A program made the position numbers and the translations under genes. DNA of 64,000 bases from Rikenellaceae bacterium. GTDB taxonomy: Bacteria; Bacteroidota; Bacteroidia; Bacteroidales; Rikenellaceae. The first letter of the stretch is position 1. The number at the start of each line of letters is the position of its first letter. The notes beneath the pieces were generated by a model. The model saw only the letters and a program-made list of their open reading frames with translations, was not told where the DNA came from and ran no database searches. Of this stretch, positions 50,562 to 60,078 are shown piece after piece. The stretch covers positions 1 to 64,000 of the forward strand of contig SUZP01000006.1 of the NCBI GenBank assembly GCA_015059865.1. The letters run 5' to 3'.

Positions 50562-51461
50562 TTTCTTGGTATATACCCACACGCTCTTGCAACTCTTATG
50601 TTCAGCCCTCCAAGCCGAGACTTTGCGACCACACTCCGAGCGCGAAGCGACCTCGCAAAGGGCTACCATATAGCGACCATCGTAGTCGTATATATTCGCA
50701 CTCTCAATCTCAGGTATGCGTGTAGCAAGCCAATTTAGAGCGTCTTCGGCATTTTTCAACTCGTTATATACGCCCCAAACAGCGTAACTGCTACCCTTTT
50801 GCATAGGCAAAATTGTTGCTCCTTCGGCTGCTGGCGTGGCGATAGGCTTAGCAACTACCTCCTGCGCAGGCTCAGCCACCTGCTCAACAACCTCTACAAC
50901 GGGCTCAGTGGATTGAGAAGTCTGCCCTGCAACGCTCTCGAAAGCCTCCGCGGCAGGTGCGATACTCTTCTTGGCGAAGAGATTGTCGAGAGTTCCGTTT
51001 GTGTAGAGAACATACCCCGCAATGCCGAGTGCAAAGCCCATACACAACCCTGCTATTATATATATAAGGTAGTTTGTGCGTGGATTTACCTTTACCGTAC
51101 CACGCCCCTTTGGATTTGCCATATCTTCAAATGTTTTGTCGGTCGTTATCTTGCCACCTTCAATGGTGCAAAGACCGTTAATTATTAAAATATTATTGCG
51201 CAGTGATTGTGCAAGCCACTCGGCATAGATATCCGAAGCTCGCTCCGCCGTTACGCCCGTTATATGTGAAATATATGCCGTAATACTCTCGCCTCGCTCC
51301 TCTTTGGTGAGTCGCAGTTCGCGATATGGGCGTTGCAACTCTCTCTTTGATAGCAACTTTGCCGAATGGCGATATAAAATCAGCGTACCCACCTCCGGCA
51401 GATATACCTCGCCCTCATCGAGTAGCGTATTGGCTATGAGATTATCGACCTGCTGCTTCAT
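50559..51461 (-). CDS. HU-like / SPOR-domain membrane protein
   Basis: 300 aa; N-terminal HU-like fold region, single TM, C-terminal SPOR-like SSYAVWGVYNELKNAEDALNWLATRIPEIESANIYDYDGRYMVALCEVASRSE. Confidence 0.75.
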   Translation of the reverse strand: MKQQVDNLIANTLLDEGEVYLPEVGTLILYRHSAKLLSKRELQRPYRELRLTKEERGESITAYISHITGVTAERASDIYAEWLAQSLRNNILIINGLCTIEGGKITTDKTFEDMANPKGRGTVKVNPRTNYLIYIIAGLCMGFALGIAGYVLYTNGTLDNLFAKKSIAPAAEAFESVAGQTSQSTEPVVEVVEQVAEPAQEVVAKPIATPAAEGATILPMQKGSSYAVWGVYNELKNAEDALNWLATRIPEIESANIYDYDGRYMVALCEVASRSECGRKVSAWRAEHKSCKSVWVYTKK

Positions 51462-52351
51462 TACTTCTTGTAGTGGCGTTTGTTCTTTGGCTGCTTAACC
51501 TTCGGAGCCGTATCGACTGCTGGCGCACTGACAGATGCACTCTTATTATTAAAATACCAGCTCCATACCATAAAGCATACGCCTATAAGGATAAACGGTA
51601 TCGAGAGCCACTGCCCCATATTGAGTGTCATACCCTGCTCGAAGGCTACTTGGTCAATCTTTATAAACTCGATGAAGAATCGAGGTGTGAAGATACCTAC
51701 AAGGGCTGCGCCAAAGATAAAGCCCTCGCGTTTTTCGACCTTCGTGTAGCGATACAATGCAAACAAAATGGCAAAGCAGGCGAGGTAGCACAACGCCTCG
51801 TAGAGCTGCGTTGCGTGGCGAGCTGGCACCATCTCCTCAGGCCAATTCGGATATAGGCGCATAAACTTGAAGCCCCAAGGCACAGTTGTTTTGTTGCCGA
51901 TAATCTCCGAGTTGAAGAGATTTCCGAAGCGAATCATCGCGCCACTCAAAGGCGCAATAATGCCGAGTCGGTCGGCTGTCCACATCACCGAAACCTTGCT
52001 TTTGCGCGATGAGAGCCAGATGCCCAAAAGGATGCCGATTGTTGCTCCGTGACTCGCAAGACCGCCATCTCGAATACCCGTGATAATCTTCCACGGCTCG
52101 CGCAGATACTCCATCGGCTCGTAGAAGAGGCAGTGTCCAAGTCGCGCACCTATGATTGTTCCGAGTGCGATATAGAGAAATGCCGTATCCGACACCTCTT
52201 CGGGCTTGCCCTCACGCTTGCAGAAGTAGGAGAATAACCAACCTCCGAACAAGAGTGCCGCAACCCAAGTCAGCGAGTACCAGCGAATTTCAAAACCGAA
52301 GATATTTACAAGTGTGGGATTAAAGTCCCAAACGACAGCCAACAACTCCAT
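51461..52351 (-). CDS. lgt: Prolipoprotein diacylglyceryl transferase
   Basis: 296 aa; RWYSLTWVAALLFGGWLFSYF, GARLGHCLFYEP, GLASHGATIGI, RFGNLFNSEIIG. Confidence 0.95.
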   Translation of the reverse strand: MELLAVVWDFNPTLVNIFGFEIRWYSLTWVAALLFGGWLFSYFCKREGKPEEVSDTAFLYIALGTIIGARLGHCLFYEPMEYLREPWKIITGIRDGGLASHGATIGILLGIWLSSRKSKVSVMWTADRLGIIAPLSGAMIRFGNLFNSEIIGNKTTVPWGFKFMRLYPNWPEEMVPARHATQLYEALCYLACFAILFALYRYTKVEKREGFIFGAALVGIFTPRFFIEFIKIDQVAFEQGMTLNMGQWLSIPFILIGVCFMVWSWYFNNKSASVSAPAVDTAPKVKQPKNKRHYKK

Positions 52352-52357
52352 AACCTA

Positions 52358-53431
52358 CTATAATTCAACCTTTTTCAAAGTAAATGTAAATGTCGAGCCT
52401 ACGCCCAACTCGCTACGCACAGATACGCGCTCGCCGTGTCCTTCGATAATGTGCTTAACAATAGCCAAGCCAAGACCTGTGCCACCCTGCTCGCGCGAAC
52501 GACCTGTGTCGGTGCGGTAGAAACGCTCAAATACGCGCGGAGCATCGCCCTTGGCGATACCGATACCGTTATCCTCCACCTCAATTAAAATCTTGTCGAG
52601 CATATCGCGGAAGTCGAGCTTCACCATTCCGCCCTCCTTGCCGTAATGAATGGCGTTGGTGATAAGGTTTTCGAGCACCTGACCGATGTAGAACTTATCC
52701 GCCGACACCCAGAAGCGAGATGGCAGGTTGTTTGCAAACTTTACCGTAATGGTGATACTCTTCTTTGCCGCCTCCATCTCGCACTGCTCGGCAATCTCCT
52801 TTGCGAGCGCCACGATATCGAAGGTTTCGGACTTCATCATCTCCATATCGTTTTCGAGCGAGGAGATGGTGTCGAGGTCGCGAATAATGTTTATCATACG
52901 ATTTACGCTCTTCTCGGCACGCTCCAAGTACTTGCGGTTGATAATCTCGTCATCGATGCCACCATCGAGCAGTGTTGAGATATAGCCCTGAATATTGAAA
53001 ATCGGGGTTTTCAACTCATGAGCGACATTGCCGAGGTACTGCTTGCGGAACTTCTCCACATCTTTCAAGCGGGCAATCTCCTTGTCGTTATCCTCTGCCC
53101 ACGAAGAGAGCTCCTGCGAGATATTCTCCACGCGCTTGTCCTTCAACTCATCGAGTACATCGGCGGTGTGAACATCGCGCGAAAATACGGTCGAATATAT
53201 CGGGCGAAGCTTGTAAGCCACATACTTTGTCATCACCCAAAGCGCAAAAAGCGACACGCCTACAAATGTTCCGAGCGTGGCAACAATCACCACCCACCAC
53301 AACGATTTCAGGTCGAGTGTAGTCAAAGTTACGACCAATGCACACACACCTGCTACTGCGCCAATCAGCCACGAGCCCGCCTCTTTTGTCTTAATTCTCA
53401 ACATATTATAAAGTTTTATTGTTTTATGCAT
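52358..53431 (-). CDS. Sensor histidine kinase, no adjacent response regulator
   Basis: H-box LGNVAHELKTPIFNIQGYI; VEDNGIGIAKGDAPRVFERFYRTDTGRSREQGGTGLGLAIVKHI. Alternative start 53404. Confidence 0.9.
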   Translation of the reverse strand: MHKTIKLYNMLRIKTKEAGSWLIGAVAGVCALVVTLTTLDLKSLWWVVIVATLGTFVGVSLFALWVMTKYVAYKLRPIYSTVFSRDVHTADVLDELKDKRVENISQELSSWAEDNDKEIARLKDVEKFRKQYLGNVAHELKTPIFNIQGYISTLLDGGIDDEIINRKYLERAEKSVNRMINIIRDLDTISSLENDMEMMKSETFDIVALAKEIAEQCEMEAAKKSITITVKFANNLPSRFWVSADKFYIGQVLENLITNAIHYGKEGGMVKLDFRDMLDKILIEVEDNGIGIAKGDAPRVFERFYRTDTGRSREQGGTGLGLAIVKHIIEGHGERVSVRSELGVGSTFTFTLKKVEL

Positions 53432-53496
53432 TGCTTATATTTATGCAAATATAAGAAAAAAAGTTGAGAGTTGAGGTCTTTTAGAAAAAAAATACC

Positions 53497-53530
53497 TTAA
53501 TTGTCAATTATCAATTGTCAATTGTCAATT
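53497..53530. repeat. Heptamer array (CAATTGT)n
   Basis: TTAATTGTCAATTATCAATTGTCAATTGTCAATT. Confidence 0.88.
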
Positions 53531-53537
53531 ATTTTGC

Positions 53538-53545
53538 TATCTTTG
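53538..53545 (+). promoter_or_regulatory. -7 element TATCTTTG upstream of tRNA-Arg
   Basis: Exact TAnnTTTG match 11 bp before the tRNA. Confidence 0.55.
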
Positions 53546-53556
53546 CAAAATAGTTT

Positions 53557-53628
53557 GGCTCCGTAGTTCAATGGATAGAATTTAAGATTCCGGTTCTTAC
53601 GATAGCGGTTCGAATCCGCTCGGAGTCA
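53557..53628 (+). tRNA. tRNA-Arg(CCG)
   Basis: GGCTCCGTAGTTCAATGGATAGAATTTAAGATTCCGGTTCTTACGATAGCGGTTCGAATCCGCTCGGAGTCA; stem TAAGA/TCTTA, loop TTCCGGT. Confidence 0.92.
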
Positions 53629-53644
53629 CAAGAGCCGAAGGCTC

Positions 53645-53727
53645 AATTGAGAATTAAGAATTGAGAATTGAGAATTAAGAATTATAAAAGGCTAATAGCT
53701 AATAGCTAAAAGCTAACAGCTAATAAT
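53645..53727. repeat. Heptamer arrays (GAATTAA/GAATTGA)n and (GCTAATA)n
   Basis: Two different 7-bp arrays in tandem between tRNA-Arg and ruvB. Confidence 0.88.
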
Positions 53728-54726
53728 ATGGATAGAAGAATAGAGAGCGATAGCGAGTTCGAGGGTAGAATACGCCCGCAGGAGTTGGAGCAATTTTCAG
53801 GTCAGGAGAAGATTGTCGAGAACTTGCGCGTCTTTATCAAGGCGGCACTGATGCGTGGCGACTCGCTCGACCACACCTTGTTACACGGTCCTCCGGGACT
53901 TGGTAAGACCACCTTGGCGAACATTATAGCCAACGAGATGGGTGCGCAGTTGAAGGTGACTTCGGGCCCCGTACTCGACAAACCGGGCGACCTCGCAGGT
54001 CTTTTGACAAACCTTTCGGCAGGCGATGTGCTCTTTATTGACGAGATTCACCGCCTCTCCCCTATTGTCGAGGAGTATCTCTACTCGGCAATGGAGGATT
54101 TCAAGATTGATATCGTCTTGGACAAAGGACCGTCAGCGCGTTCTATTCAGATTGAACTTGCGCCATTTACCCTTATCGGAGCAACCACCCGAAGCGGTCT
54201 TTTGACCTCGCCTTTGCGTGCCCGATTTGGTATTCAGTGCCACTTGGAGTACTACGATTCGAAGGTGTTGAGCCGCATTGTGAAGCGTTCTGCTTCGATT
54301 TTGGGCGTGTCGATTGACGATGACGCTGCTCTCGAAATTGCACTGCGTTCGCGCGGTACGCCGCGTATTGTAAACTCGTTGTTGCGTCGTGTGCGCGACT
54401 TTGCGATGGTTAAGGGCGAGGGCTGCATCGACTTGGAGATTACGAGAATGGCATTGGAGGCTCTCAATATCGACTCACGAGGTTTGGATATGATGGATAA
54501 CAAGATTCTCTCGACCATCATTGCCAAGTTCAACGGTGGTCCTGTCGGCTTGAATACCATCGCTACGGCAGTGAGCGAAGATGCAGGAACTATCGAGGAG
54601 GTCTACGAGCCGTTCCTGATTAAGGAGGGCTTCTTAAAGCGTACTCCGCGAGGTCGTGAGGCTACGGAGTTGGCATACAAACATTTGGGCTTGACACAGC
54701 CCGAACGCGAAGGGGAACTATTTTAA
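53728..54726 (+). CDS. ruvB: Holliday junction helicase RuvB
   Basis: [66 protein letters not shown]. Confidence 0.98.
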   Translation: MDRRIESDSEFEGRIRPQELEQFSGQEKIVENLRVFIKAALMRGDSLDHTLLHGPPGLGKTTLANIIANEMGAQLKVTSGPVLDKPGDLAGLLTNLSAGDVLFIDEIHRLSPIVEEYLYSAMEDFKIDIVLDKGPSARSIQIELAPFTLIGATTRSGLLTSPLRARFGIQCHLEYYDSKVLSRIVKRSASILGVSIDDDAALEIALRSRGTPRIVNSLLRRVRDFAMVKGEGCIDLEITRMALEALNIDSRGLDMMDNKILSTIIAKFNGGPVGLNTIATAVSEDAGTIEEVYEPFLIKEGFLKRTPRGREATELAYKHLGLTQPEREGELF

Positions 54727-54735
54727 AGTATAGAG

Positions 54736-55788
54736 ATGAAGATGGTTGTTACAATTATTGGCGCAGGAATGATGGGCTCGGCTTTGGCGTTCCCTGCTGC
54801 CGAGAATGGACACGAAGTGCGTTTGGTGGGCTCGCCACTTGACGATGATATTATAGATGCCTGCACTGCTACGGGGCGACATCCTAAGTTTGAGCGCGAC
54901 TTTCCAAAGGGCGTGAAGTACTACAAGGTTGGCGACTGGCGCAAGGCGGTCGAGGGTTGCGACTTTGTGATAGGCGGTGTCTCTTCGTTTGGCGTGGATT
55001 GGTTTGGCGATGAGATTTTGGCCAATCTCAACCCCTCAATACCTGTGTTGTCGGTTACAAAGGGTTTAATAAATCTCGAAGATGGAACTTTGATATCTTA
55101 CCCCGATTATTGGCGTAAAAATCTGCTTGCCAAGGGCATAGACCGTCATATATGCGCTGTGGGTGGCTCTTGCACATCCTACGAGTTGGTATTCAAAGAC
55201 CATACGGCAGTAACCTATTGCGGTGCGAAGAGTGCCGACTTAAAGTTGATAAAGGAGGCGATGTCTGCCCCATATTATCATATCTCGCTCACGAATGATG
55301 TTATCGGCTTGGAGAGTGCTGTGGCGTTGAAAAATGCCTATGCTTTGGCGGTGGCAATGACCATTGGCTTGGTCTATCGCAACCACGGCAAAGATGCAGG
55401 TTTGCACTACAACTCGCAATCTTCGGTCTTTGGGCAGGCGGCTCGCGAGATGGCTCGATTTATAGCGATACAGGGCGGAACGCAGGAGTCGTTGAATGTC
55501 GGTATTGCCGACCTCTATGTTACAATCTATGGTGGTCGCACACGCAAGGTGGGTATCCTGCTCGGCGAGGGCAAGAGCTGCAAGGAGGCTCTCGAAATAC
55601 TCGCTGGCGAGACGCTCGAATCGTTGGTTGTGGTGCGTCGTGTTGCAAAGGCGATATATCGCAAGGCTGAGCTTGGCGAGGTGTCGCTCTCGGATTTTCC
55701 GCTGCTGTGCCACGCAAACGAGGTGATAGAAAACGGCAAAGATGCCGAACTGCCTTGGGAGTCGTTTACTTATGATTATACGGAGTAG
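54736..55788 (+). CDS. gpsA: NAD(P)-dependent glycerol-3-phosphate dehydrogenase, copy 1
   Basis: 350 aa; VTIIGAGMMGSALAFPAAENGHEVRLVG, LSVTKGLIN, LKNAYALAVAMTIGL. Confidence 0.75.
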   Translation: MKMVVTIIGAGMMGSALAFPAAENGHEVRLVGSPLDDDIIDACTATGRHPKFERDFPKGVKYYKVGDWRKAVEGCDFVIGGVSSFGVDWFGDEILANLNPSIPVLSVTKGLINLEDGTLISYPDYWRKNLLAKGIDRHICAVGGSCTSYELVFKDHTAVTYCGAKSADLKLIKEAMSAPYYHISLTNDVIGLESAVALKNAYALAVAMTIGLVYRNHGKDAGLHYNSQSSVFGQAAREMARFIAIQGGTQESLNVGIADLYVTIYGGRTRKVGILLGEGKSCKEALEILAGETLESLVVVRRVAKAIYRKAELGEVSLSDFPLLCHANEVIENGKDAELPWESFTYDYTE

Positions 55789-55793
55789 GTATT

Positions 55794-55934
55794 GTGAAAT
55801 TAAAGGGTTTAATATTCGATATGGATGGTACGCTGGTGGATAATTTGGCGTACCACTTTTTGGCATTTGATGAGTATGCCAAGCGTAAGGGCCCGAACGA
55901 GAAGGAGAGTTATTTTAATCAATATAATATTTAG
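55794..55934 (+). pseudogene. 5' fragment of the downstream HAD phosphatase gene
   Basis: VKLKGLIFDMDGTLVDNLAYHFLAFDEYAKRKG then PNEKESYFNQYNI*; 72-nt core differs from 57046ff at two positions. Confidence 0.85.
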
Positions 55935-55959
55935 TACTAAATTAAAAATTAAAAAAGCT

Positions 55960-57012
55960 ATGGCAAAGGTTGTTGCTATTATTGGATCGGGAATGATGGG
56001 CTCGGCTCTTGCTTTCCCAGCAGCAGAGAATGGTCACGAGGTGCGCTTGGTAGGCTCGCCACTTGACAATGAGATTATTGATGCGTGTATCGCTACAAAC
56101 CGTCATCCAAAGTTTGATCGCGACTTCCCAGAAGGCGTTAAGTATTACAAGGTTTGCGACTGGAAGAAGGCTGTTGAGGGTTGCGACTTCGTAATCGGTG
56201 GCGTTTCGTCGTTCGGTGTGGATTGGTTTGGCGAGGAGATTTTGGCAAACCTCGACCCAACAATCCCTGTACTTTCGGTAACAAAGGGTTTGATTAACCT
56301 CGAAGATGGTACTCTTATCTCGTACCCAGACTATTGGCGTAAGAACTTGCTTGCAAAGGGCATCGACCGTCATGTTTGCGCAGTAGGTGGTCCTTGTACC
56401 TCTTACGAGTTGGTATATCACGACCAGACTCAGGTTGCTTTCTGCGGTGCTAATACTGCCGAGTTGAAGATGATGAAGGAGGCAATGAGCACTTCGTACT
56501 ACCATGTATCAATCACCAACGATGTTATCGGCTTGGAGAGCGCAGTAGCATTGAAGAACGCTTACGCTTTGACCGTTGCAATGACCGTTGGTTTGGTAAA
56601 TCGTCATCACGGAGCAGACGCAGGTTTGCACTACAACTCACAGGCAGGTGCTTTCTATCAGGCTACTCGTGAGATGACCAAGTTGATGGCTCTTCAAAAT
56701 GGTTCGCAGGACGCTCTCTGCATCGGTATTGGCGACCTCTATGTAACAGTTTATGGTGGTCGTACCCGTATGATTGGTGTATTGCTCGGCGAGGGTAAGA
56801 CATACGAGGAGGCTATGGATATCTTGGCTGGTGTAACTTTGGAGTCGTTGGTTGTATCTCGTCGCGTTGCTAAGGCTATCTACCGCAAGGCTGAACTCGG
56901 CTTGGTATCGTTGGAGGACTTCCCTATGATGTGCCATGCAAACGATGTAATCGAGAATGGCAAGGACGCTGAGTTGCCTTGGGAGGCGTTTACATTCGAC
57001 CATACAAAATAG
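55960..57012 (+). CDS. gpsA: NAD(P)-dependent glycerol-3-phosphate dehydrogenase, copy 2
   Basis: MAKVVAIIGSGMMGSALAFPAAENGHEVRLVG; strongly similar to copy 1. ORF-track start 55825 is out-of-frame read-through of the HAD remnant. Confidence 0.75.
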   Translation: MAKVVAIIGSGMMGSALAFPAAENGHEVRLVGSPLDNEIIDACIATNRHPKFDRDFPEGVKYYKVCDWKKAVEGCDFVIGGVSSFGVDWFGEEILANLDPTIPVLSVTKGLINLEDGTLISYPDYWRKNLLAKGIDRHVCAVGGPCTSYELVYHDQTQVAFCGANTAELKMMKEAMSTSYYHVSITNDVIGLESAVALKNAYALTVAMTVGLVNRHHGADAGLHYNSQAGAFYQATREMTKLMALQNGSQDALCIGIGDLYVTVYGGRTRMIGVLLGEGKTYEEAMDILAGVTLESLVVSRRVAKAIYRKAELGLVSLEDFPMMCHANDVIENGKDAELPWEAFTFDHTK

Positions 57013-57018
57013 TTGAAA

Positions 57019-57684
57019 ATGACACAGTTGAAAGGACTTGTGTTTGATATGGACGGTACGCTGGTGGATAATTTGGCGTACCACTTTTTGGCTTTTGATG
57101 AGTATGCCAAGCGTAAGGGCTTTACGCTGTCGGAGCCTTTGTCGTTGAAGCACAACGGAATGCATAGCGACGAGATATTTAAAATATTGGTAGGCGAATC
57201 TATCGTTGCCGAGTATGGTGCCGAGCGATTATGTCGAGAGAAGGAGGCGGTCTATCGCGAGATATATCGCCCGAATGTTAAACCTGTTGCCGGCATTGTA
57301 GAACTCCTTCAAAAAGCCAAGCAGGCGGGTTTGAGGTGCGCTATCGGCTCGGCAGGATGCCGCGAGAATGTTGAGTTTATAGTCGAAGCATTGGGCATCG
57401 AAGATTGCATAGATGTCTCAATTAGCGGTAGCGATGTTACACACGGAAAGCCTCACCCCGAAATTTTCTCAAAAGCGGTTGAGAGATTGGGGCTAAACCC
57501 TGATGAGTGTATCGTATTTGAGGATGCGATAAACGGCATCATTTCGGGCATTGCAGCAGGTTGCAAGTGCGTTGGCATCACCACTACGGCTTCGGCTGAG
57601 GAGCTGACAAAGGCGGGTGCGATGGTCTGTGCTGCCGACTTTACCGCGCTGACAATTGACGATATGAAGCAACTTGTGAAGTAA
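57019..57684 (+). CDS. HAD-family phosphatase / beta-phosphoglucomutase-like
   Basis: GLVFDMDGTLVDNLAYHFLAFDEYAKRKG, AIGSAGCRENVEF, HGKPHPEIFSKA, VFEDAINGIISGIAAG. Confidence 0.9.
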   Translation: MTQLKGLVFDMDGTLVDNLAYHFLAFDEYAKRKGFTLSEPLSLKHNGMHSDEIFKILVGESIVAEYGAERLCREKEAVYREIYRPNVKPVAGIVELLQKAKQAGLRCAIGSAGCRENVEFIVEALGIEDCIDVSISGSDVTHGKPHPEIFSKAVERLGLNPDECIVFEDAINGIISGIAAGCKCVGITTTASAEELTKAGAMVCAADFTALTIDDMKQLVK

Positions 57685-57693
57685 AGCTAGCGA

Positions 57694-57730
57694 TTTAATT
57701 GACAATTGACAATTGACAATTGACAATTAA
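57694..57730. repeat. Heptamer array (ATTGACA)n in composite element
   Basis: TTTAATTGACAATTGACAATTGACAATTGACAATTAA. Confidence 0.9.
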
Positions 57731-57792
57731 AGGTATTCTTTATGCTTAATATAAAGAGTAAGAGAGGGTTTGCGCCCTCTCTTATTTTGTGT

Positions 57793-59151
57793 TTAGAAGC
57801 TATACTTCGCCAAGATATTGATGCGGTTGGAGTGCGCCTTTGCGCCATCCATATTCTTGCGACTGCCGTAGAGATATTCGGCTGCAAGAACGAAACGAGG
57901 TGTCAAGTTCCAGAACACATTTCCGAAGATGTATTGCCCCTGCTTGTACATATCGTCGCTATATACGCCATTCTTTTTACGCACCGTAACAGCCGAGTAA
58001 CCTCCCGAAACAAAGAGGTTTGGCAAGATGTTTATCTGCGCTGCCGCCTGCCAACCAAACATCGGTGTTGTCTGTACGCGAGTTGGGTCGTCAGGGCGTG
58101 GCGTGAAGTCGAGTCCTGTGCCCATCAAGTCGTTGATGTAGCGCGAGATACCCTCGCCGTAGATGCCATTCATAAACAACTCCAAGTATTTGGTAATGTG
58201 GATGTTACCACTGAACTGTACGCCCCAGCCAAAGAGGTCATCTTCGCCATTGCGAGCATTGTTGTAGAGGTACATATCGCGGAATACTGCCGATGCGCGG
58301 ATATGGCTATCGCGGTTTTTGCCCCACGAATATTGGAAGTAGACGGGAAAGTCGGGCACACGCTGCGGTATTGCCGACAAGGTCTCGCCGTATGTTCCCG
58401 ATACGCTCGGCATCTCGGCTGCTGCTCCAACCTTCAAGTGGTCTTTGAGGAAGGAGTACTCGTAGCGAATCATCGTTGCGAAGCGGAAGTTGTAGGCGTT
58501 AGGGCCTTGGAAGTCGATGGTTGTAGGTGCAGCGGTAAGGTCGCAGAAGGTCGATACATCGCGACCAATGGTCAAACCGAGCATCTGCACATAACCCGAA
58601 CGGATACGCGGAGTATAACTACCTGCAAGACCTCCTCGGAAGTCCAAGTCCATAAATATATGTACCTGACCGAGCCTCTTGGTGTTGGCAATACCGCGAA
58701 GGAAGATGCGCGAGGTGGTGGCATCCATTCGTATCTCCTGCTTGTCGGCAGGGGTGAGTGTCATAGGAACATCGTATGGCACCATATCTATATTATTTAC
58801 GGTGCGGTCAAACGAGTAGGCGGCACGCAGAGCTATATCTCCACCAATGGCGAAGGAGAAGGTGTTGCGCTTGTCGGCAAAGATAGCCGAAGGCATCTGC
58901 ACCTGCTGTGTACCCTCACGAGTGGCGCTTTTGTGGTCGGCGATAGCGCCCTTTACGGCGGCATTCTTCATCAACACATCCTGCTGATTGCAGCCTTGTG
59001 GTGAGCAGGTTATGGTATCACGCTCGCTTACCGAGATGATATAGACCGTAGGCTCGGCTCCGCCGTGATGATATCGCTGTACGCGATGGTTTTGCGCTGT
59101 GGCGGTAAGCGTTGCCGCCATAGCTCCGATAATGAGTAAAAACTTTTTCAT
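57793..59151 (-). CDS. Outer-membrane porin-like protein (DcaP-like)
   Basis: 452 aa; signal peptide MKKFLLIIGAMAATLTATAQ, beta-barrel pattern ending in KYSF. Confidence 0.6.
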   Translation of the reverse strand: MKKFLLIIGAMAATLTATAQNHRVQRYHHGGAEPTVYIISVSERDTITCSPQGCNQQDVLMKNAAVKGAIADHKSATREGTQQVQMPSAIFADKRNTFSFAIGGDIALRAAYSFDRTVNNIDMVPYDVPMTLTPADKQEIRMDATTSRIFLRGIANTKRLGQVHIFMDLDFRGGLAGSYTPRIRSGYVQMLGLTIGRDVSTFCDLTAAPTTIDFQGPNAYNFRFATMIRYEYSFLKDHLKVGAAAEMPSVSGTYGETLSAIPQRVPDFPVYFQYSWGKNRDSHIRASAVFRDMYLYNNARNGEDDLFGWGVQFSGNIHITKYLELFMNGIYGEGISRYINDLMGTGLDFTPRPDDPTRVQTTPMFGWQAAAQINILPNLFVSGGYSAVTVRKKNGVYSDDMYKQGQYIFGNVFWNLTPRFVLAAEYLYGSRKNMDGAKAHSNRINILAKYSF

Positions 59152-59200
59152 ACCATTTTTGTTTTAAGTTACGCACTCTACGGGTGCAAACCTTGTGCCA

Positions 59201-59959
59201 CTACACCATCTCCTCCTCGCGCTCGACCTCTTTTTCGAGGTTATCGCGCCATCGCAACGAGGCGTGCGAGCCGTCGCAGTAGGGCTTGTTTGCCGACTCG
59301 CCGCAGCGACAAAGTACTGTGCGGTTGCGTATCTCGTAGGGTGTTCCATCCTCGCGCGCTATGCGTATGCCTCCGCGCACCCACAACCCACCACTTACGC
59401 GAAGGGCATCATCCTCGATAAGCCCAAGGCTCGGCTCGTAGTGTCGCTCGAATGGGAGGTCGGAGCCATTGCCCCATATCATCAGTCGCCCACTCGGACA
59501 CATCGACGCTTGGCGTATGGCCTGTCGGCGCGAGGTGTCGTCGAATGAGGTCTCGGTGGCAGCCCATACTCCCCCACCTGCATCGCAAAATCGCGCAAAG
59601 ACACAGTATTGAGGGTTGTCGGTGAGCGTAAGCTCGTCGCCTGAGGTTATCTCGACATCGTCTAACAACGCTTCGGGGCGCGCCGTAAGTTTTGATTTCC
59701 ACTTGTGCGAGTGGTGTGTGCCGTCGCAGTAGGGCTTGTTCTTCGATGCTCCACAACGACAGAGCGATGTGGGCTCCTGCTCGGTTGTGAAGTGCTTGCC
59801 CTCCTCGAATGCCCAACTCTCGCCCAACTCGTTGGGTACGATATGCTGTGTCGCGAGTGGTGGCTGCCCATAGACCAAGTAAGGACCTCTCTCTGCAATG
59901 ATAATTTTGTACTCAGGAGCCGCAGGCCTGCTTCCCGTTTCGATTTTTTGCTTTGCCAT
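59201..59959 (-). CDS. CDGSH iron-sulfur protein with two CDGSH motifs
   Basis: CRCGASKNKPYCDGTH and CRCGESANKPYCDGSH, with intervening Cys-rich CVFARFC...MCPSGRL. Confidence 0.9.
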   Translation of the reverse strand: MAKQKIETGSRPAAPEYKIIIAERGPYLVYGQPPLATQHIVPNELGESWAFEEGKHFTTEQEPTSLCRCGASKNKPYCDGTHHSHKWKSKLTARPEALLDDVEITSGDELTLTDNPQYCVFARFCDAGGGVWAATETSFDDTSRRQAIRQASMCPSGRLMIWGNGSDLPFERHYEPSLGLIEDDALRVSGGLWVRGGIRIAREDGTPYEIRNRTVLCRCGESANKPYCDGSHASLRWRDNLEKEVEREEEMV

Positions 59960-60048
59960 AGTAATAAATAGTATTGTTTTTCGTTCATTTGTAGGGCAAT
60001 AATTGTTCCTAAACGAGGATTATAGATTTGTAATTGCCAACTTTTTTG

Positions 60049-60056
60049 TATATTTG
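60049..60056 (+). promoter_or_regulatory. -7 element TATATTTG
   Basis: TAnnTTTG match 23 bp before the ATG at 60079. Confidence 0.5.
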
Positions 60057-60078
60057 CAGATTGAAAGATTTACTGAAT

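Noticed and set aside
50395-50592. RETRDERRETRDEKRETRD ORF, and the similar one at 61550-61807
   Set aside because: Translations of the GAGACGA heptamer array rather than genes.
55825-55959. N-terminal extension of gpsA2
   Set aside because: Out-of-frame translation of the HAD fragment; homologous start is ATG at 55960.
57742-59004. 420-aa ORF antisense to the porin gene
   Set aside because: Opposite strand of a signal-peptide-bearing outer-membrane protein; low-complexity, no motif.
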